Assembly (NCBI GenBank): GCA_963669155.1
Contig: OZ022596.1
Location: 11,585,724-11,649,723, forward strand
Direction of reading: 5' to 3'
From: Arbacia lixula
Taxonomy: Eukaryota; Echinodermata; Echinoidea; Arbacioida; Arbaciidae
DNA: 64,000 nucleotides
This document shows positions 52,401 to 56,158 of the stretch, one piece after another (within the stretch, counting starts at the first letter, position 1; the number at the start of each line of letters is the position of its first letter). A program made the position numbers and the translations under genes. The notes below the pieces were generated by a model. It made no database searches. It was not told the DNA's origin and worked only from the letters and a program-made list of their open reading frames with translations.

Positions 52401-52712
52401 TCACTGCCGATCTTCCTGCACGGTGTTGCGCATATGTGCGTTTCGCCTGGATATCTTCATTGGTCCACACCACGGACCCGGGGTGAAGCTAGCTGGCCAG
52501 CGCTAGATAAAATTTGTCGATTTAAGGATCATACGGCCGAATCGCGTGAATATTAATGATTAGTTACCGGGACATGTGCTTGCTGTGATTTATGTTGTGT
52601 AAATGTAACGAGTAAATCTGCTAGTTATACATAATTTATCTTGTAATTTTTGTTTTCTCTTTTCCAGAATGAACCTTTCCCACCGTACAGGCGGAACCCG
52701 ACGTACTATTAA
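745..52712 (+). CDS. Giant mucin-like NIDO-AMOP-VWD-EGF-SEA transmembrane protein (spliced, 5' partial)
   Basis: Forty-nine coding exons join with continuous reading phase from 745 to a TAA at 52710-52712. They sum to 11,442 nt, which is divisible by three and gives 3,813 residues plus stop. The 5' end (signal peptide and start of NIDO) lies before the window. Seen in the sequence: the domain order NIDO, AMOP, VWD, EGF arrays, SEA, Ser/Thr repeats, SEA, one membrane helix and a tail of about 130 residues. Known of the family: NIDO-AMOP-VWD-EGF is the core of MUC4 and of invertebrate 'mucin-like' proteins, which sit at epithelial surfaces or in secreted matrices. Inferred: a single-pass, heavily O-glycosylated surface mucin that may be cleaved at its SEA domains. 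Most exons from the EGF arrays onward are phase 1-1 modules, so they can be gained or lost in frame. It could be two genes split at a long intron, but the unbroken phase argues against this. I do not assign a symbol because orthology to vertebrate MUC4 was not tested. Confidence 0.85.
934..2327 (+). other. Introns within NIDO region
   Basis: Introns 934-1192 and 1418-2327 hold no recognisable gene or repeat family that I can name; both are AT-rich. Confidence 0.5.
2328..3936 (+). CDS. End of NIDO and AMOP domain exons
   Basis: Exons are 2328-2547, 3109-3285 and 3820-3936, with junction phases 1, 1 and 1. The first reads [19 protein letters not shown] and then CLDWY and [14 protein letters not shown], the Cys pattern of AMOP (CxxWY followed by CPCT..QA..D.RY). 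The second has DGCYRP and RCVYD, and the third has YCCELGG and [13 protein letters not shown] leading toward the VWD. AMOP (adhesion-associated domain in MUC4 and other proteins) is an extracellular Cys-rich module. The donor at 2548 is followed within about 15 bp by a foldback element. The intron after 3936 starts with a long GGGAGA tract. Confidence 0.85.
2559..2706. mobile_element. Foldback MITE (TTGCATAAAACTTACCAT family)
   Basis: The left end GCATAAAACTTACCATTGATGG and right end CCATCAATGGTAAGTTTTG are inverted repeats. Other copies lie at 36384-36805, 41793-41935 and 48478-48637, with a half copy at 46024-46100. This one sits about 12 bp after the AMOP exon donor. Confidence 0.75.
2806..3330 (-). 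mobile_element. LINE/SINE-type tails (ATTCA repeats)
   Basis: CAATTCAATTCAATTAATTT near 2814 and CTCAATTCAATTCAG near 3299 look like short pentamer-repeat 3' tails of retroelements in reverse orientation. Similar (GAATT)n tails occur at 36733-36750 and 61297-61316. The AMOP exon 3109-3285 lies between them. Confidence 0.35.
3968..4222 (+). repeat. Purine-rich GGGAGA microsatellite
   Basis: About 250 bp of GGGAGA/GGGAGG repeats on the + strand, in the intron before the VWD. It makes spurious Gly/Arg/Glu and Pro/Ser reading frames. Long purine mirror tracts of this kind can form triplex structures. Confidence 0.95.
4338..4643 (-). pseudogene. Retrotransposon reverse transcriptase C-terminal fragment
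   Basis: A minus-strand frame of about 100 residues contains [16 protein letters not shown], then [13 protein letters not shown] and [13 protein letters not shown]. This is the standard tail of non-LTR retrotransposon polymerases (RTE/jockey-like: W-x-GH-x-x-R...DNRW...GR...RW.D.I...W...A.R..W). It ends in a stop followed by a GATGATGATGA-type tail. It is a 5'-truncated, dead copy in an intron. Confidence 0.85.
5048..8218 (+). CDS. VWD (von Willebrand factor type D) domain exons
   Basis: There are five exons: 5048-5253, 5811-5895, 6518-6724, 7492-7605 and 7967-8218. The first opens with the diagnostic [17 protein letters not shown] and GEYLML. The fourth reads [17 protein letters not shown], the Ca-binding 'G..NG...DD' signature at the end of VWD modules, and ends FGQS. 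The fifth continues [16 protein letters not shown] and has FVPLF, ELACG and MCLFDYLA, the post-VWD segment shared by MUC4 and mucin-like proteins. VWD modules form disulfide-linked extracellular structures. Two splice sites are odd: the donor at 6725 is followed by repeated copies of the exon end, and the acceptor before 7967 lies in an ATT/ATC microsatellite with a poor pyrimidine tract. Confidence 0.9.
6698..7400 (+). repeat. Tandem copies of an exon end with its splice donor
   Basis: The end of the VWD exon, GGCATTACTCGCGGACTCCTAG|GTAGGG, recurs in the following intron near 6843, 6973, 7091, 7222 and 7349, spaced about 120-135 bp. Each copy is followed by GATATATGATATAAGATC-like AT-rich sequence. 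The copy at 6843-6868 keeps the donor; later ones are diverged. Confidence 0.85.
7780..7966 (+). repeat. ATT/ATC microsatellite abutting an exon acceptor
   Basis: A GTAGTAGTA then TTATTATCATTA-type tract runs straight into the TATAAG acceptor of exon 7967, replacing a normal pyrimidine tract. Confidence 0.85.
8219..8882 (+). other. Intron without recognisable features
   Basis: AT-rich; short frames on both strands have no recognisable product. The intron 9075-9714 is similar. Confidence 0.5.
8883..11470 (+). CDS. Ig/cadherin-like segment and first EGF-like domains
   Basis: Exons are 8883-9074, 9715-9899 and about 11290-11470. The first two read NFPPNITSV, then [20 protein letters not shown] and FEWTPVANS. 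This is a beta-sandwich pattern (G-x-x-V-x-L-x-I-x-A-x-D) like the Ig/cadherin-type segment that follows VWD in other mucin-like proteins. It then passes into CQCDNGGEC, and the third exon gives [14 protein letters not shown], completing one EGF-like domain. A second Cys-rich module runs [13 protein letters not shown] to GLICF. The acceptor of the third exon is either CAAG before 11290 or GGAG before 11293; both keep frame, and neither has a strong pyrimidine tract. A (CA)n run lies just upstream at 11226-11254. Confidence 0.75.
9900..11289. mobile_element. Intron with dispersed repeat and foldback element copy
   Basis: After a (TA)n run at 10002-10024, the dispersed repeat 'CTTTCTGTGCCAGATAAAATGCTGCTC' lies at about 10132. 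A copy of the AGGG-TTCACCCTGAA foldback family begins near 10288 (AAGGGAGAATTCACCCTGAA). Its matching arm includes TCCTTTGATGG...CTTCACTAATATG at about 10695-10730. The end is diverged. Confidence 0.6.
11792..21915 (+). CDS. Calcium-binding EGF array 1 (14 domains in 12 exons)
   Basis: Phase 1-1 exons, each opening with D(I/V)(D/N)EC or a variant: 11792-11917, 12652-12783, 13113-13232, 14246-14494 (two domains), 15139-15261, 16103-16243, 17511-17630, 18583-18702, 19102-19350 (two domains), 20030-20158, 20969-21097 and 21784-21915. Most have six Cys and the Asx-hydroxylation consensus C-x-N/D-x4-Y/F-x-C, for example [10 protein letters not shown]. Calcium-binding EGFs form rigid Ca-dependent rods. 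The 16103 exon is atypical (AIDGSSCPN) and lacks the DxDE start. The 18583 and 19102 domains have DINEC and DFNEC. Between 16103 and 17511 lies a broken EGF exon. Average exon length of 120-132 nt per domain is as expected for the family. Confidence 0.9.
11925..12240 (+). repeat. Tandem repeat of about 80 bp, four units
   Basis: Units carry 'GACCTTATATT..CCGGGCCTTGAAAACCCCATTGGCTT' and 'CATGCCTATGGTATTAAGA', repeated roughly four times with divergence, in the intron after the first calcium-binding EGF exon. Confidence 0.75.
13370..13745. repeat. TTCGGAATAACGAACC repeat cluster
   Basis: Many direct and inverted copies of 'TTATTCCGAAG' and 'GGAATAACGAACC' steps. A second cluster lies at about 20676-20812. 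These short units can pair with each other over several hundred bases. No coding function is seen. Confidence 0.75.
16795..16856 (+). pseudogene. Relic calcium-binding EGF exon
   Basis: After a good TTTTTTCCAG acceptor, the phase 1 frame reads [15 protein letters not shown] and then SIDCY followed by TGA at 16854-16856. The first half closely parallels the next live exon at 17511 ([15 protein letters not shown]), after which the similarity breaks off with no donor in frame. I infer a duplicated EGF exon that lost its second half. If spliced in, it would stop the protein in the middle of the EGF array, so it is presumably skipped. Confidence 0.75.
17186..17438. mobile_element. TA-flanked MITE, copy 1
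   Basis: The ends TACTGCCCTACT..GAAGCAA and TTGCTTCCTTTTGTCAGAGTAGGGCAGTA are near-perfect inverted repeats bounded by TA, as in Tc1/mariner-type insertions. It is about 253 bp, non-coding, and lies 72 bp before an EGF exon. Confidence 0.8.
17668..18154. mobile_element. Foldback element, AGGG-TTCACCC family copy
   Basis: The left arm GGAAAGTCCATCCTGGAA and the right arm AGGGTGGACTTTCCCTTTAA are inverted. Internally it shares AGTGAAGGTT, TCAAAGGAT and the mirrored ATCTTCTCTGATTTGTTTC segments with other copies (10288, 23193, 44446, 55470). Confidence 0.7.
19640..20000 (+). repeat. Short tandem duplications in intron
   Basis: 'GCCATGCAATRCRATATTAATGCTATCTA' appears twice (about 19697 and 19780), and 'ATGCCATATACTAGTATTCAT' appears twice (about 19840 and 19928), in the intron before exon 20030. 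Confidence 0.75.
22063..22624. mobile_element. Large foldback element with SINE-like insert
   Basis: The left arm (GATCATTCTGTAGGTGCATTGATGAAT to GATTTGAGATT, about 22063-22177) is the inverse of the right arm (GAATCTCAAAGCTTGTTGA to CACCTACAAATGATCG, about 22504-22624). The loop holds a reverse SINE-like unit with TGGGATTGAACCTGGGACC (inverse of a tRNA B box) and CCAGGTACCCATTCATAC. Confidence 0.75.
23071..24966 (+). CDS. First SEA-like domain (no cleavage motif)
   Basis: Exons are 23071-23183 (phase 1 in, 0 out) and 24753-24966 (phase 0 in, 1 out). The split position and phases match those of the three later SEA domains. The sequence runs [13 protein letters not shown]..., then [17 protein letters not shown] and [16 protein letters not shown], ending [11 protein letters not shown]. 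The alternating strand-helix pattern fits SEA, but the position where the later copies have GSVVA reads TYVETVF, so autoproteolysis is not expected. It is a divergent SEA; assignment rests on the shared intron position and phases and on weak similarity. A TTAA-type foldback element starts about 10 bp after the first donor. Confidence 0.6.
23193..23747. mobile_element. Foldback element, AGGG-TTCACCC family copy
   Basis: The left end CAAGGGAAAGTCCACCCTCA and the right end CACGGTGGACTATCCCTCTA are inverted. The element starts about 10 bp after the donor of the first SEA exon. Its arms share TGGTTTGATGAAAATTCGTC with other copies. Confidence 0.75.
23842..24009. mobile_element. Palindromic foldback element
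   Basis: CAAATAATCAAGTTTGG at the left mirrors CCAAAACTTGATTATTTG at the right; inside, CACTTCCGAGGCGATCTGG mirrors CAGATCGCCGAGGAAGTG. A related element is at about 28043-28200. A (TG)n plus G run follows at 24004-24062. Confidence 0.8.
24310..24690 (-). pseudogene. Retrotransposon reverse transcriptase C-terminal fragment
   Basis: Read on the minus strand, with frame breaks, it contains [18 protein letters not shown], then [17 protein letters not shown] and [20 protein letters not shown] followed by a (GATGAT)n tail at 24316-24337. This fits the end of an RTE-like polymerase. It is inactive and lies in the intron of the first SEA domain. Confidence 0.75.
25155..25740 (+). repeat. GCCTCCGCC repeat, copy 1 (truncated)
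   Basis: It begins TATGCCTCCGCCACAAAGTG and GGAGGCATTATGTTTTCGGG, followed by CCGTCCGTCC and subrepeats of about 150 bp carrying CAGAGGTCAAAGGTCAATGAAC and CCAAATCCAAGGATGCAATT. Longer copies lie at 37664-38928 and about 50361-51560. Confidence 0.85.
26126..31605 (+). CDS. Calcium-binding EGF array 2 (8 domains in 8 exons)
   Basis: Phase 1-1 exons: 26126-26248, 26913-27032, 27880-28002, 29244-29366, 30182-30304, 30539-30661, 30926-31048 and 31483-31605. There are two sub-types. One (26126, 27880, 29244) has C(A/T/S)NGNCTN and G(S/T)FxCTC. The other (26913 and the last four) has CSDxCMNI(N/D)GxY and a GYxLxADNxTC ending. The pattern suggests an ancestral two-exon unit that was copied, followed by local amplification of the second type. 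All open with D(I/V)(D/N)EC and keep six Cys. They extend the Ca-stabilised stalk between the first SEA and the mucin region. Confidence 0.9.
26532..26777 (-). pseudogene. Retrotransposon reverse transcriptase C-terminal fragment with TATC tail
   Basis: The minus frame reads [20 protein letters not shown], then [17 protein letters not shown], the typical end of a LINE polymerase (GLEN-x-x-LTGK-x-x-GKRGRGR...). It is followed by a (GATA)n tail (TATCTATC on + at 26535-26552). It is 5'-truncated. Confidence 0.85.
27033..27879 (+). other. Intron without recognisable features
   Basis: AT-rich; no gene or named repeat seen. Confidence 0.45.
28043..28567. mobile_element. Foldback element followed by a dispersed repeat
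   Basis: 28043-28195 is a foldback element (CACTTCCTCGGCGATCTGAA against CAGATCGCCTCGGAAGTG). 28198-28567 is a dispersed repeat including CCCCGAGCCGCTGCCATGGG and TGATCAGATGGGCAAAACTA, present inverted at 63665-64000. Confidence 0.8.
28733..29032 (+). mobile_element. tRNA-derived SINE-like element
   Basis: A box A-like GTATAGTGGTGACAGGCC and a box B-like CGGGTTCAAGCCC lie about 45 bp apart. They are followed by an unrelated body (AATGGGTACCTGGCAGG, AGCGCTACATAA) and an (ATT)n tail at 29022-29032. Related sequence is in the loop at 22183-22495. Confidence 0.75.
29544..29769. mobile_element. Long perfect-type palindrome with TA ends
   Basis: TACACTACAGCTCAAAGGAA at the left mirrors TTCCTTTGAGCTGTAGTGTA at the right. 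Inside, GGAGCCGCAGTTTTAAACCG mirrors CGGTTTAAAACTGCGGCTCC, with a loop near 29640-29660. TA ends suggest a Tc1/mariner-type MITE. Confidence 0.8.
30182..31605 (+). repeat. Four-copy tandem duplication of one EGF exon with its intron
   Basis: The exons at 30182, 30539, 30926 and 31483 encode nearly the same 41 residues. Copies 1-3 differ at two positions (I/T after CSD, A/S in YML-ADN), while copy 4 is more diverged ([10 protein letters not shown]). Introns between copies 1-3 also match, including the GTAAGTAATGGGA donor region and 'ATGCACATGCAGATGCATT'. Unit spacing is 357, 387 and 557 bp. This indicates recent unequal crossing over. Confidence 0.9.
32503..34854 (+). CDS. Giant Ser/Thr mucin exon A
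   Basis: This is a single exon of 2,352 nt (783 codons plus one base, phase 1-1) after a CTCCTTTCAG acceptor, ending CCAA|GTACGT; an alternative donor 4 nt later (GTAAGC) would shift frame. It encodes roughly 27 copies of a 24-residue (72 bp) repeat with core [20 protein letters not shown], plus a non-repeat start ([18 protein letters not shown]) and end ([16 protein letters not shown]). It contains almost only Ser, Thr, Ala, Ile, Leu and Pro, with no Cys, as expected for an O-glycosylated mucin domain that would stand as a stiff rod. The reverse strand is also open across it, which is a by-product of the 72 bp period. The copy number is likely polymorphic. Confidence 0.92.
35741..37415 (+). 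CDS. SEA domain A (autoproteolysis-type)
   Basis: Exons are 35741-35874 (1 in, 0 out) and 37181-37415 (0 in, 1 out). They read [20 protein letters not shown]... and [21 protein letters not shown], then [18 protein letters not shown]. The G-S-V-V-A sequence sits where SEA domains of MUC1 type carry the G|SVVV self-cleavage site, followed by the expected hydrophobic strand. Two Cys (LFCNG, FRCIA) could pair. Inferred: extracellular cleavage leaving the two parts non-covalently joined. Confidence 0.85.
36384..36805. mobile_element. Foldback MITE interrupted by a 279 bp retroelement tail
   Basis: The MITE (GGGCCCTGTGGCATAAAACT to AACAGGGGCCCTG) is whole in unit B (41793-41935) but in unit A is split by 36472-36750. 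That insert ends GAATTGAATTGAATTGAA, the tail of a LINE-like element whose inverted copy is at about 49095-49385. Confidence 0.8.
37664..38928 (+). mobile_element. GCCTCCGCC repeat, copy 2, inserted in unit B
   Basis: A 1,265 bp insertion relative to unit A, flanked by TTAT on both sides (37660-37663 and 38929-38932). It starts GCCTCCGCCACGAAGTGGCT; near its end is AGGCGGAGGCATA, inverse to the start. Subrepeats with GGTCAAAGGTCAATGAAC recur about eight times. No long reading frame, so it is non-autonomous. Confidence 0.85.
38979..40682 (+). CDS. Giant Ser/Thr mucin exon B
   Basis: This exon of 1,704 nt (567 codons plus one base, phase 1-1) follows CTCCTTTCAG and ends CCAA|GTAAGC. It has the same start ([18 protein letters not shown]) and end as exon A, but about 18 of the 24-residue repeats. 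The difference from exon A is 648 nt, exactly nine units. The repeat order and variants (for example [17 protein letters not shown]) differ from A, showing independent expansion and homogenisation since duplication. Confidence 0.92.
41119..42538 (+). CDS. SEA domain B (autoproteolysis-type)
   Basis: Exons are 41119-41252 and 42304-42538, with the same lengths and phases as SEA A. The first exon differs slightly ([18 protein letters not shown]); the second encodes the same residues as in A, including [12 protein letters not shown] with the putative G|S cleavage site. It is part of the tandem cassette. Confidence 0.88.
42641..42993. mobile_element. C-run-rich MITE with TGGGCGGAAAT ends
   Basis: Ends TGGGCGGAAATCCC and TATTTCCGCCCA are inverted; the interior has many long C runs. 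It starts at the exact 3' edge of unit B. A related element is at about 59620-59756 (GGGGATTTCCGCCCA). Confidence 0.75.
43204..43431 (+). CDS. Short Ser/Thr mucin exon C
   Basis: This 228 nt exon (phase 1-1) follows ATCCCATAG and ends TCCA|GTAAGC. It reads [20 protein letters not shown] and then [19 protein letters not shown], closely matching the non-repeat C-terminal part of exons A and B, but with no 24-residue repeats. I infer that this is the remains or the ancestor of a third mucin cassette, together with the EGF and SEA C exons that follow. Confidence 0.82.
43455..43880 (+). repeat. Tandem repeat of about 90 bp, five units
   Basis: Units read 'GCCAGACTCCATACTGCCTATGGGAATG', 'ACCAGTGCAAATTCATGCC' and 'AAAGAGTTAACCCCTTC', with divergence, in the intron before exon 44282. 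Confidence 0.8.
44282..44398 (+). CDS. EGF-like domain between mucin and last SEA
   Basis: This 117 nt exon (phase 1-1) reads [18 protein letters not shown]..., then [15 protein letters not shown], a non-calcium EGF of the Notch/MUC type with six Cys. The acceptor region is TTTTAGCAG, a NAGNAG pair: using the first AG (44277-44278) would add one codon in frame. An EGF next to SEA and the membrane is also typical of membrane mucins. Confidence 0.88.
44446..45275. mobile_element. Foldback element with a nearly exact 301 bp direct duplication
   Basis: The left arm GTTAGTTCACCCTAAAGATG and the right arm with GACGTCACAAAAT...CTTCACTGATATGTTTC belong to the AGGG-TTCACCC family. Inside, 44520-44820 and 44821-45121 are direct copies differing at about one base. 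Each contains a tRNA-like GCAGGTTCTAATCCCGTC and GGATGGAGCACGCTATCCGT. Confidence 0.8.
45753..46762 (+). CDS. SEA domain C (membrane-proximal, autoproteolysis-type)
   Basis: Exons are 45753-45886 and 46531-46762, with the same split and phases as SEA A and B. The sequence is [20 protein letters not shown]..., then [16 protein letters not shown] and [18 protein letters not shown]. The GSVVA motif is kept. The central part of the second exon is almost identical at DNA level to SEA A and B, while the ends differ ([12 protein letters not shown]), which suggests gene conversion or selection. This SEA lies next to the membrane segment, the usual location of the cleaved SEA in membrane mucins. Confidence 0.88.
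47083..48174. mobile_element. Harbinger-like non-autonomous DNA transposon
   Basis: Terminal inverted repeats TACCCCCATCTCACTAG (left) and CTAGTGAGATGGGGGTA (right), 17 bp perfect and continuing imperfectly (GGCGAT). TAA on both sides (47080-47082, 48175-48177) matches the 3 bp TWA duplication of PIF/Harbinger elements. 1,092 bp. It contains a (GAG)n tract and a frame at 47434-47796 with no recognisable domain, so no transposase is visible. Confidence 0.7.
48478..48637. mobile_element. Foldback MITE (TTGCATAAAACTTACCAT family), best copy
   Basis: GGGCCCTGTTGCATAAAACT at the left mirrors AGTTTTATGCAACGGGACCC at the right, with GTTACCATTAATGG inside. 80 bp before the membrane exon. Confidence 0.85.
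48718..48862 (+). CDS. Transmembrane exon
   Basis: This 145 nt exon (phase 1 in, 2 out) reads PGDQGLP, then [20 protein letters not shown] (one hydrophobic helix), then [10 protein letters not shown] and the basic RSRQRVKR stop-transfer sequence. This is a type I membrane orientation. Three Cys at the cytoplasmic end (CSCLGC) are possible palmitoylation sites (inference). Confidence 0.9.
49095..49385 (-). mobile_element. Retroelement 3' end, inverted
   Basis: ATTCAATTCTTTATTCATTT and following are the reverse complement of the insert at 36472-36750 (AAATGAATAAGGAATTGAA), including CATCACCAGAAAGCC and ATTTAAATGACATACAGTA. Confidence 0.75.
49513..52712 (+). CDS. Cytoplasmic tail exons and stop codon
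   Basis: Exons are 49513-49750 (phase 2 in, 0 out), 51692-51772 (0-0) and 52668-52712 (terminal). The tail is charged and rich in Tyr, Arg and Asp: [18 protein letters not shown], a Ser/Asp stretch ([11 protein letters not shown]), an Arg-rich helix-like segment, then [15 protein letters not shown] and PYVVDG. The last exon encodes [14 protein letters not shown] and stops at TAA 52710-52712. NPTY matches the NPxY sorting/PTB-binding consensus. The intron after 49750 starts with a 500 bp purine tract, and the next holds the GCCTCCGCC repeat. Confidence 0.88.
49765..50297 (+). repeat. Purine GAGA microsatellite
   Basis: About 530 bp of GAGAGGGA-type repeats right after the first cytoplasmic exon donor; it gives spurious Arg/Glu and Ser/Pro frames. 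Confidence 0.95.
50361..51560 (+). mobile_element. GCCTCCGCC repeat, copy 3
   Basis: It begins TATGCCTCCGCCGCGAAGTG and carries the same 150 bp subrepeats (CAGAGGTCAAAGGTCATTGA and others). The 3' end is diverged. It lies in the intron between cytoplasmic tail exons. Confidence 0.85.
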
Positions 52713-52835
52713 CTCTACGGCGCCGCTGATGCATTTTTGCAGAGATAATACGCTCAAATCTCATAGGGCCAAGATTCATCTAGCAAATATAGAGTTAAAG
52801 ACCTCGATGACGACGATTAACGGACCTGCTTTGAG

Positions 52836-52841
52836 AATAAA
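52836..52841 (+). terminator. Candidate polyadenylation signal of the mucin-like gene
   Basis: AATAAA lies 124 nt after the stop codon in TTGAGAATAAAGCATAAAA. It is the first canonical hexamer downstream. Other AATAAA-like sites occur farther down, so the true 3' end is unproven. Confidence 0.5.
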
Positions 52842-54100
52842 GCATAAAATATATTTAAGCAGATAAACTTTTTGTATGAATTAAGTGCCCTTTTTCTAGG
52901 AATTCCATATTTGTATTTTATTGAACTCATTTCATCGATCCACTTTTTTATCTGGTTCTTTTCTTTTATGAATTAAAGTACCCTTTTTAAAGGAATTCTA
53001 TTAGTATTTTATCGTATGTAGGGAATGCTGGGTACAATCTGAGAATACCAGTAACCCAGATTTCAGTGATTTGTCACTTGCTTCCTTTTGTCAGAGTAGG
53101 GCAGAAATGTGGCTAACAAGCTGATAATTTGTCATAAGTTGTGTATGTCCACAATAATTAGTTTATGCTGCAAATTGTTTGCTGCATAATACCAATCTTC
53201 ATTGTATTTCTATCAATTGATTTTAAAAAATTCTTTATCTATCCTTTGAATGAAATGCTGATTATTCAATTATCTTTCTTTAAGTGAGGAAATATTTTGT
53301 ATAGGATTTTTTTTATAATGATGTACATCTCCCTGTAAAACGTTTGTCCTTCTAACATGTATTAGCTGAATGTATGTAACTATGCACAACGAAAAAAAAA
53401 AATCTTTCAACAAGAGTATATCAAATTGGATTCCAACACGAGTCGACGAATGATACCATCTCCATCTTGCTCTTAAGAAATTAGGGACTCTTAGCAGATC
53501 CTTCCCTTCGCATTCAATATAGGTTATAGAAGAATTAGGATACGTATGATTACGCAGATATATGAAAATATTCAGTTCTGGATGTTAAGGCAATGAATCT
53601 ACGTTTGCCCAAGTTTGCTTTTTCAAGTCTCTACCCACCCCCCCCCCCTTTTCATGTGTAGAATGTTGATATTTTGTTTTTATTTTGGTATCAGTATTAC
53701 TTATTTATTTATAAATATAAAATCGTCTTCTTTGTGTGTGACAATGTTCCAGTATACCTTGTGCATGAAGCAGTACTATACGATTCCGCATTAAAAATGA
53801 TAATATAAGAAAATATTTTTGATATAACAATACTTTTGATATTTTAAAGTTGTTATACCATATAAAAATTCCCTTTATTTTGTTATGGACAAGTTAATGC
53901 ATTATTATTTAATATTATTGACAATTTTTTGACATAATAAATATATTTTATTGGCAGCAATTTTGTTTTAATATGAACGTAGTTTGTGTTTATTTTTGAT
54001 TCACCGAATATTTCCACTACTTTCATATTCGTACCTATATACCAAATATGCATACAAATACACCATGGTCGTTTTATTTCACATTTAAATGGGATTGAAA
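52842..54100. other. 3' flank of the mucin-like gene
   Basis: AT-rich; apart from the partial MITE at 53014-53105 and a C-run at 53637-53648 I see no gene or RNA. Confidence 0.5.
53014..53105. mobile_element. TA-flanked MITE, partial copy 3
   Basis: The right end only (GTATGTAGGGAATGCTGGGT to CAGAGTAGGGCAG), 3' of the mucin-like gene. Confidence 0.75.
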
Positions 54101-55460
54101 GAAAGCGGTTGCATGCTGCTATTACACCTAGCCCTGGACGATATTTCTTTAATCCTCTCACTGCCATCGACTCCTTCACTGTGTCATAAATAATTGATCT
54201 CTTCCACTACCTACAGCTCATTCACAATATTATAAAATCACTCGTCTCGTTATGCTCTAGGAGTTAGAGGGCTCACACTTTCCGCACCATGGACTCATTA
54301 ACTGAATCACAAATCAATGAATGTTCTCTTCATGCTTTGGTATTAACCTTAATACTCCCGGGGGGCATTATGACGACAAATAAAGAAATACAAAAGAAAA
54401 GTGAAAACCAATAAAATACATAAAAAATAATTATAATCTTTTTCTTTCAAGAATTTTTGAGGGAGTTATGAAAGACATTTGTACCAAAAATTGCTATTCC
54501 TGAGGCTTTATTTAGTGAGAAATACAGGTACCAATATGATTTATCGCATGATTTAGTATAAATTAATTAATAAAAAAAATAAAAAGATTTTCGTAAATTT
54601 AACTTTAAAACTTTGTAGATTACATAATTCTTGTGCAAAATTTTGAGGCGATCGGGCGACCCGTGGCCGAGATCTCGGGGGGGGGGGGGGGGGGGGCATA
54701 ATGGTCCCTCTCCCCTCAAACAAACTTTGAAATACACAGGGAGTATTAGGTTAAGAGAGTTAACAAAAACAAAAGAGGAACATGACACCAAAGAAAATAT
54801 CATTTTGATTCAAAAGCAATACATACCTCTCATTAATAAGTGACTGGTCCATGATTGCTTACATCGATAACAAATAGTGTATAAAACTCTACATGCTAAA
54901 GTATTGCATTAAAATAATGATATCGATTCCTAATACAAACGAATGTCATTGGGCAGGTCCTTATCAAACAGAGAAAGACTTAATATCAAATATAGAAGTC
55001 AGTAACATACATAGAAAAATACATTATTCATGTTAAGCAACGGTACGAGGCACGTGGCACAGAACATACATAAATATAAATTTGTTATATACATATAAGT
55101 ACTACACGGAGGTCACAGATATATACACCTGTATTGCGGCAACCATACATATTTCAGCCATATACACTTAAAGAAAATACTTTTTTCTGAGTTTGACGAG
55201 TTCAGGCGAGTCATCATTGTGATGAATCAATAAACATGTTTGGTTTGCTCAATCATTTTAATGGGACATAATTGACGATTCAAAACAACAAAGATGTTAT
55301 CGCAATAAATACAGATGTGAAAATGTGAGATATCAACTGAACAGAAAGTGATATTCTGTTGAAGGAGAGTGTTGCCGGTTTGAGAGCTAACGTGATGATC
55401 ATTTTTATTTCCTTTGTCACGGACGAGTAAAACGTTAACTTTGCATAAACACGTGTGATT
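54100..55460. repeat. Block shared with 61600-63640
   Basis: 54130-54330 holds a few units of the 'CACTGTGTCATAAAT' minisatellite. 54840-55440 matches 63120-63640 (for example GTGATGAATCAATAAACA and AACAAAGATGTTATC). A G-run is at 54678-54696. It may include the 3' UTR of the minus-strand gene. Confidence 0.7.
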
Positions 55461-55469
55461 CGAATAATG

Positions 55470-55966
55470 TTAAAGGGATAGTTCACCCTGAAGTTAAGTT
55501 GGTTTCAGCAGACACATGAAAAAAAAAACACTTTAGTGAAGGTTTAATGAAAATCCATCAGAGGATAGGAAAGTTTTGATTTCTTAAAGCTTTGATTTTG
55601 TGACGTCACTTGCGAGGTGCTCTATCATATGTTGTATTACATTTTTGGGGGGAAATGTGTATTTTCTCAATAAGATATGCATCCTTGTAATTGTGCATTT
55701 GATACATCCTGAGAAATAACTTTTAAAGCACATACCCTAATGAAAATAAATAATTGCGCTGTTAAAAACAGAAAAAGAACAATTTATGCAATTACACTGC
55801 ACACATCATTTTGGGGAGCACCTCGCACGTGACGTCACAATCAAAATTTCAAAACATAACTTCCTTATCATTTGACGGATTTTTGTTAAACCTTCACTAA
55901 TATGTTTCTTTTATGACTCTGCTTTTATATAAACAAACTTAAGTTCAGGATGAACTACCCCTTTAA
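55470..55966. mobile_element. Foldback element with TTAA ends
   Basis: TTAAAGGGATAGTTCACCCT at the left mirrors AGGATGAACTACCCCTTTAA at the right. TTAA on both ends fits piggyBac-like target sites. Each arm repeats GTGACGTCAC. This is the most intact copy of the family (others at 10288, 17668, 23193, 44446). Confidence 0.8.
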
Positions 55967-56158
55967 GGCTATCTATCGAGTTCGCAGGTCTCCATACGGT
56001 ATATAGAGGAAAGTCGTCCCATACATCAAACGCTCCGCGTCGCGATATCTGGATTTGTTGCAATCATATGACATGGCTGCAAAATAACCCAAATGTGGCT
56101 GCGCGATACATCCTGCATGTGCAATTATGCATATGATTTCTGAAATTTTTACGAACTG

